Source: Fibrisoma montanum
GTDB taxonomy: Bacteria; Bacteroidota; Bacteroidia; Cytophagales; Spirosomataceae
DNA: 64,000 bases
Reading direction: 5' to 3'
NCBI RefSeq assembly: GCF_003583365.1
Contig: NZ_QXED01000004.1
Location: 496,001-560,000, forward strand
Made by a program: the position numbers and the translations under genes. Shown here in pieces: positions 59,779 through 64,000 of this stretch. The notes beneath the pieces are model-generated. The model did no database searches. It was given only the letters and a program-made list of their open reading frames with translations, and was not told the origin of the DNA. Each line of letters opens with the position of its first letter. Within the stretch, counting starts at the first letter, position 1.

Positions 59779-62700
59779 TTAGAAGCGAACGTTGAGGTTG
59801 AAGCCGACGCTGCGGGTGGGCGGCAGACCCGGCCAGAAGTCCAGGCCAACGGCGTTGTCGGACGAAACCAGGGCTTCTTCGGGGTCCATGTTCTCGGTCC
59901 ATTTTTTCAATACCAGTACGTTGTTGGCAACGGCGTTGATCTTCAGACCCTTGATGAACAGGCTGGCCGGTAGGAACTTGGTGAAGTCGTAGCCCAGCGT
60001 CACCTGACGCAGCTTCCAGAAACCGGCGTTGAACACGAAATCTTCGTTGATGCCCAGCGGGTTGATGGACTCGTAGAACGGCTGTACGGCCGCCCGGGTC
60101 TGGTTAACTTCGCCGTTCGGATTCACCCCGTTGCCGATCACGTAGCCCACGTCGCGGCCCGGCAGGGTGCGTTTTGACAGCCCATGCCGCATGTAGTTGA
60201 TGTTGCGGCCGGCAATCATCTTGTGGCCGAGCTTGAAGTCAATCAGAGCCGACAGTACAATGCCCCGGTACGAGAAGGTGTTGGTGATCCCACCAAAATA
60301 CATCGGCAGGGCGCTTCCAACGTTCTTCAGGGTATTGTTCCGGAGCGGCATCCCGCTGTTGGCGTCGAACACCTGCCGCCCCTGGGCATCCCGCAGGTAC
60401 GTGAAGGTGTACAACTGACCCAGGGGCTTGCCCACCACCTGATTCAGCGTCCGGCCACCTCCGCTGCTGACGGTGATGATCGTATCTTTCTCGGTCAGGC
60501 CAAGCCGCATCACTCGGGAGGTATTGTACGACACGTTGGCGCTGACATCCCAGCGGAACGTCGGATTGCTGATGGGTGAGAAGGTTAGCAGCATTTCAAT
60601 GCCCTTGTTCATACTCCGCCCCACGTTGATCAGCTTACTCGTGTACGACGAGGCATCGGATACCTGAGCGGCCAGAATCTGATCGTCAGTCAGTTTGCGG
60701 TAATACGTCAGGTCAAGACCGACTTTGTTCTGCAGCAACCTCAGTTCCAGACCTACCTCGGCTTCCTGAATCCGGAGCGGTCGCAGGTTCTTGTTCGGTA
60801 CCACCGTCGCGTTGATACCGCCCACGGGTACCAGCTGACCCGACGGATTCGGGAAGGAGTTGTTATCAACGGCGAAGTAGAGCGCGTTGGAGTACGGATC
60901 AACGTTGTCGGAACCCACCTGCGCGTAGGCCGCGCGAAGCTTGCCGAACGACAGCCAGGCCGGCATGTTGTCGAACGCCTGCGAGAACACGAAACTGCCG
61001 CTGAGCGAGGGATAGAGGATGCTGCGGTTCGACGGCGCCAGGGTCGAGAACCAGTCGTTACGGGCCGTGGCATTCAGGTACAGAAATTCCTTATACGAAA
61101 TGGTCGCGGCTCCGAACAGCGAGTTGATTTCCTTCTCCGAGAGGCTGTAGAGCGGGTCTTTGATGCGGCCGTTCATGACGGTATACAAGCCCGGCTGCAC
61201 AAAATCCTGCACCGTCACGCTGTTGTAATCGTTCCGGGCGAAGCGGTGGTTGCCCCCAAACGTAGCATCGACACCGATGTTTCCGAATGTTTTGTTAAAG
61301 CCCAGAATAAAGTCCAGGTTGCGTTCAACGTTCTGCCGCACGTCCTGGGTGTAGGACCCGTTTACGTAGCCAACCGGGGCCCGGGCAATGGGGGCGTATC
61401 CGTTCGGAATGTTGTAGTCCTGATTGCGGATGTATGAATCCTGCGCCAGCCGGCCCTGCAGGTACAGCCAGTCGGTGAACTGGTATTTCAGTGCTACGTT
61501 GCCGAATAGCCGGTCGCGCCGAACGTTCTCGAACTTATAGTTCATCGAATAGTACGGGTTATTCCGGACCAGAAAGCGTGAGAAAACGAATTCATCGCCG
61601 TTCGGCAGGGTCTGGTTCTGTCGAAGGGCTTCGAACGGCATGGAATTGGCCAGCGTGAAGATCACCGTCGATACCGACAGGTCCTGGGTATTTAGCTGGG
61701 GCGGATTGATGTTGTTTTCTTTCGAATAGTTGATATTCCCGGAGGCCGTCAGCCGGCTGGTGATGTTCTGCGTAAAACCCAGATTGATCACCTTCCGGTT
61801 GAACTTGTTATTCTCCATGATCCCCTTGTTATCGGTATTGCCGAACGACAGACTGAAGCCACCGTTCTGCCCATTGTTAGCCACCGTAACGGTATTGGTG
61901 AAATTGGTGCCGACCCGGTAGAACTTCCTGACGCGGTTGAAAACCGGTTCGTAGGGCCAGGTTTCGTTGTCGAACAGGGTCTGTGTCATGCCCGGCTGAA
62001 ACTTCTCGCCGAAGCTCCATACGCCCGAGGTTGGATTGGACGTAGTGGGTCGTTTGCCGCCCTCGCCCTGGCCGTATTCATACTGGAAATCCGTAAAATC
62101 CAGTGGCGTATCGGTCGTGAAGTTGGCGTTGTACGTAACGCCGAAGCCTTTGCCGGTACCCCGGCTTTTGGTGGTGATCATCACGACGCCGTCTTTGGCC
62201 CGCGAACCGTAGAGGGCGGCTGCCGTCGCGCCTTTCAGGACGTCGATGGTTTCAATATCGTCGGGGTTGATGCTGCTGAGGCCGTCGCCACCGTCGGAAC
62301 TGTTGGATGCCCGGTTGCCGAAGTCACCGCCGAGAGCGTAGTTGGAGTTGTCGATCGGTACGCCGTTAACCACAATCAGCGGGTTGTTCTGACCGGCAAA
62401 CGACGACTGACCCCGGATTCGGATCTTGGCCGAACCAGCCGGTCCGGTTCCCAACGACGAAATGTTGACCCCGGCCAGTTTCCCCTGCAGGCCACTCACA
62501 AAATTGGTGGTTCGGTTCACCGAAATCTGCTCGGCGTTGACCGAGGCCGTAGCGTACCCGAGGGTTTTGGCTTCTTTCTTGATACCCAGGGCCGTAACAA
62601 TCACCTCATCGATCGCTTTTGCGTCTTCGACCAGCTGTACGTTGATGACCGAGCGGTTATTAACCGGAATTGTCTGGCTTACGTAGCTGATGTACGAAAA

Positions 62701-62913
62701 TATCAGCGAGGTTTCCGGCCCGGCATTGATCGCGTAGTTCCCCGACGCATCGGTTGTCGTTCCCTGCGTCGTACCAACCACGACGACGTTCACACCGGGT
62801 AACCCCTGGTTGTCGGCTCCGGTGACGCGGCCCGTCACGCGGTTCGATTGCGCCCGGCTGTAATTGCTCAGGCACACGAGCAGCAGAATAAGTACATAAA
62901 TCGTTTTTTTCAT
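59779..62913 (-). CDS. SusC/RagA-type TonB-dependent outer-membrane transporter
   Basis: A 1044-residue barrel that imports oligosaccharides or related compounds with its SusD partner. It has a signal peptide (YVLILLLVCLSNYSRAQ), then the N-terminal carboxypeptidase-like domain (VTGRVTGADNQGLPGVNVVVVGTTQGT). The TonB-box region is DEVIVTALGIKKEAKTLGYA. The plug has LQGKLAGVNISSLGTGPAG and the RagA signature SSINPDDIETIDVLKGATAAALYGSRAKDGVVMITT. The C-terminus ends RSVGFNLNVRF with a terminal Phe. There is no N-terminal anti-sigma (STN) domain, so no direct signalling to a sigma factor is expected. Confidence 0.95.
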   Translation of the reverse strand: MKKTIYVLILLLVCLSNYSRAQSNRVTGRVTGADNQGLPGVNVVVVGTTQGTTTDASGNYAINAGPETSLIFSYISYVSQTIPVNNRSVINVQLVEDAKAIDEVIVTALGIKKEAKTLGYATASVNAEQISVNRTTNFVSGLQGKLAGVNISSLGTGPAGSAKIRIRGQSSFAGQNNPLIVVNGVPIDNSNYALGGDFGNRASNSSDGGDGLSSINPDDIETIDVLKGATAAALYGSRAKDGVVMITTKSRGTGKGFGVTYNANFTTDTPLDFTDFQYEYGQGEGGKRPTTSNPTSGVWSFGEKFQPGMTQTLFDNETWPYEPVFNRVRKFYRVGTNFTNTVTVANNGQNGGFSLSFGNTDNKGIMENNKFNRKVINLGFTQNITSRLTASGNINYSKENNINPPQLNTQDLSVSTVIFTLANSMPFEALRQNQTLPNGDEFVFSRFLVRNNPYYSMNYKFENVRRDRLFGNVALKYQFTDWLYLQGRLAQDSYIRNQDYNIPNGYAPIARAPVGYVNGSYTQDVRQNVERNLDFILGFNKTFGNIGVDATFGGNHRFARNDYNSVTVQDFVQPGLYTVMNGRIKDPLYSLSEKEINSLFGAATISYKEFLYLNATARNDWFSTLAPSNRSILYPSLSGSFVFSQAFDNMPAWLSFGKLRAAYAQVGSDNVDPYSNALYFAVDNNSFPNPSGQLVPVGGINATVVPNKNLRPLRIQEAEVGLELRLLQNKVGLDLTYYRKLTDDQILAAQVSDASSYTSKLINVGRSMNKGIEMLLTFSPISNPTFRWDVSANVSYNTSRVMRLGLTEKDTIITVSSGGGRTLNQVVGKPLGQLYTFTYLRDAQGRQVFDANSGMPLRNNTLKNVGSALPMYFGGITNTFSYRGIVLSALIDFKLGHKMIAGRNINYMRHGLSKRTLPGRDVGYVIGNGVNPNGEVNQTRAAVQPFYESINPLGINEDFVFNAGFWKLRQVTLGYDFTKFLPASLFIKGLKINAVANNVLVLKKWTENMDPEEALVSSDNAVGLDFWPGLPPTRSVGFNLNVRF

Positions 62914-62968
62914 GGGTAAGGAATAGTTAAGGGTAATCAGAAGGCAGTCAACGCAATGCTATCCCAGG

Positions 62969-64000
62969 CTACCAGTTATGAATGGCGCCATCGGGGCTTT
63001 TCAGGATTGGGTGCGGGTACTTCGTGTTCTCCGCTATTTCCATAAGAAACGTAGCCTTTTTCGGGTCGAACTTCACCCCAAGGCCGGGGGCAGGGTTCAG
63101 GTAAAGCTTACCGTTTTTGAAGTTGACCAGGTCTTCGTTGAAGTAAGGCGGTCGCTCCGGTTCGCCCCCGGCCAGCTCCATCAGGCAGCGGGCCGGGCTG
63201 CTCGAACCCATCACATGCACCAGCGTAGCGACGGCGAGCGGCCCCGTGAAGTGCGGAATCATACCAACATAGTGCGTTTCGCACATGGCAGCCAGTTTCT
63301 TGAACTCGGAAATGCCGCCCGTATTCGGAATGGTGAACCGGGTGTAGTCGATCAGGTGCTGCTCGATGAAGGTGTTGCTGTCCCAGCGGTCGCCAAATTG
63401 CTCGCCAACCGCAATGGGTACGGTCGTTAGCTGCCGGATTGTTTTATACACGTCCGGATTTTCGGACCGCACAATGTCCTCGACGAAATACGGCTCCAGG
63501 TTTTCGAGAGCTTTGCAGATCTTGATGCCCTCGGTTGTGTCGAAGCGGGTGTGCAGGTCGATGGCCCATTTGCCGCCACCGCCCACGGCCGCGTCGATTC
63601 GTTTGCAGACTTCAATCGTTTTCTTCGCGTTGTCGTAGAAGTCAAACGGTTCGGGTCCGTTACCACCCGTTGGCCCAATCCGGTACGCCCGTAAGCCGGC
63701 TTCGATGCAGTCCCGGGCCCGTTCTTCTTCCGTTTTCGCTTTGGAGGCTCTGAACCCCGTAGCATAGCACTCAACGTAGTCGCGGGTGGCCCCGCCCAGC
63801 AGTTCGTACACCGGCACACCCAGCGCCTTTCCTTTGATGTCCCACAAGGCCATGTCCAGCGCGCCCTGGGCGTGTAGTTTTTCGCGGCCCGGGGGGTAGA
63901 ACATACCCCGGTACAGATTCTGCCAGATGTGTTCAATCCGGAATGGATTCTCGCCGATCATCATCTGAGCGCACTGCTCGATCATGTCTTTCGAGCCGCC
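62969..64000 (-). CDS. Enolase-superfamily dehydratase (5' end beyond window)
   Basis: At least 343 residues of a mandelate-racemase-like enzyme; the frame stays open to the window edge, so the start lies outside. Visible motifs: LDMALWDIKGKALGVPVYELLGG, AIDLHTRFD (Asp-x-His), YFVEDI (Glu), IAVGEQFG (Glu) and GMIPHFTGP (His). The spacings between Asp, Glu, Glu and His are 26, 26 and 50, the same as in the two other dehydratases of this locus. It ends PHPILKSPDGAIHNW, like other sugar-acid dehydratases. The substrate is unknown. It is the first visible gene of the operon and lies 55 bp before SusC. Whether it has a Tat leader cannot be seen. Confidence 0.85.
   Translation of the reverse strand, partial: GGSKDMIEQCAQMMIGENPFRIEHIWQNLYRGMFYPPGREKLHAQGALDMALWDIKGKALGVPVYELLGGATRDYVECYATGFRASKAKTEEERARDCIEAGLRAYRIGPTGGNGPEPFDFYDNAKKTIEVCKRIDAAVGGGGKWAIDLHTRFDTTEGIKICKALENLEPYFVEDIVRSENPDVYKTIRQLTTVPIAVGEQFGDRWDSNTFIEQHLIDYTRFTIPNTGGISEFKKLAAMCETHYVGMIPHFTGPLAVATLVHVMGSSSPARCLMELAGGEPERPPYFNEDLVNFKNGKLYLNPAPGLGVKFDPKKATFLMEIAENTKYPHPILKSPDGAIHNW

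Noticed and set aside
1-64000. CRISPR arrays, tRNA and rRNA genes
   Set aside because: Reading by eye found no evenly spaced identical repeats with unique spacers and no tRNA or rRNA signatures. A tRNA scan would settle the point.

Overview
The window looks like chromosome of a Bacteroidota bacterium of the Cytophagales, most like Spirosoma or a close relative. This is inferred from the gene families, since no 16S rRNA gene is present. The signs are a SusC/SusD pair, a type IX-secreted protein with a gliding-motility C-terminal domain, DUF2480 and DUF4296 proteins, Bat-type aerotolerance genes, promoters with the Bacteroidota -7 box TAnnTTTG, and few Shine-Dalgarno sites. I see no tRNA, rRNA, CRISPR array, transposase or phage gene.

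Layout. 1-3.3 kb: purN (partial), then an ABC ATPase, a cyclophilin, an RmlD-like reductase and a DUF167 protein. 3.4-6.9 kb: thiolase plus a fused enoyl-CoA hydratase/3-hydroxyacyl-CoA dehydrogenase for beta-oxidation. 7-10.6 kb (minus): rnhB and a DUF58/BatD-like/BatA operon. 10.7-13.2 kb: DUF4296 lipoprotein, hemG, polyprenol-phosphate sugar transferase. 13.2-18.5 kb: CapD-type epimerase/dehydratase, DUF2480, dnaN, Tet-type MFS pump. 18.6-25 kb (minus): acetyltransferase, glycosyltransferase, an ECF-sigma operon with a barrel protein, a Rieske protein, a possible haem membrane protein and YceI, then a secreted-repeat lipoprotein. 25-32.8 kb: ribBA, the type IX-secreted adhesin-like protein, ybaB, a rhamnosyltransferase-like enzyme, PspC, a cold-shock protein and lysS.

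The most striking region is 32.9-43.4 kb (minus). It holds an FHA-like protein, a candidate 27-residue membrane peptide, a PP2C phosphatase, two tandem Ser/Thr kinases, a single 1325-residue polypeptide joining a RodA/FtsW glycosyltransferase to a class B penicillin-binding protein, and a second FHA protein. The gene set parallels the actinobacterial fhaA-fhaB-pstP-rodA-pbpA-pknA-pknB cluster that controls cell-wall growth, but here the synthase pair is fused and the kinases have no PASTA repeats.

43.5-48.9 kb (minus): a GMC oxidoreductase with its subunit 3, two paralogous secreted proteins of unknown function, and coaX. 49-64 kb (minus): one long sugar-acid locus. SusC/SusD would import the substrate, a PQQ/cytochrome c dehydrogenase would oxidise an aldose in the periplasm, and three enolase-superfamily dehydratases (two with Tat-like signals) would dehydrate aldonates. 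An ACS-type permease, DgoK and DgoA would take up and cleave the keto-deoxy sugar acid (De Ley-Doudoroff route).

Intergenic gaps are rich in long perfect inverted repeats and in degenerate 7-bp-period repeats. Several starts were moved to internal ATGs, because a -7 box, a signal peptide or a neighbour's stop codon excludes the longer reading.
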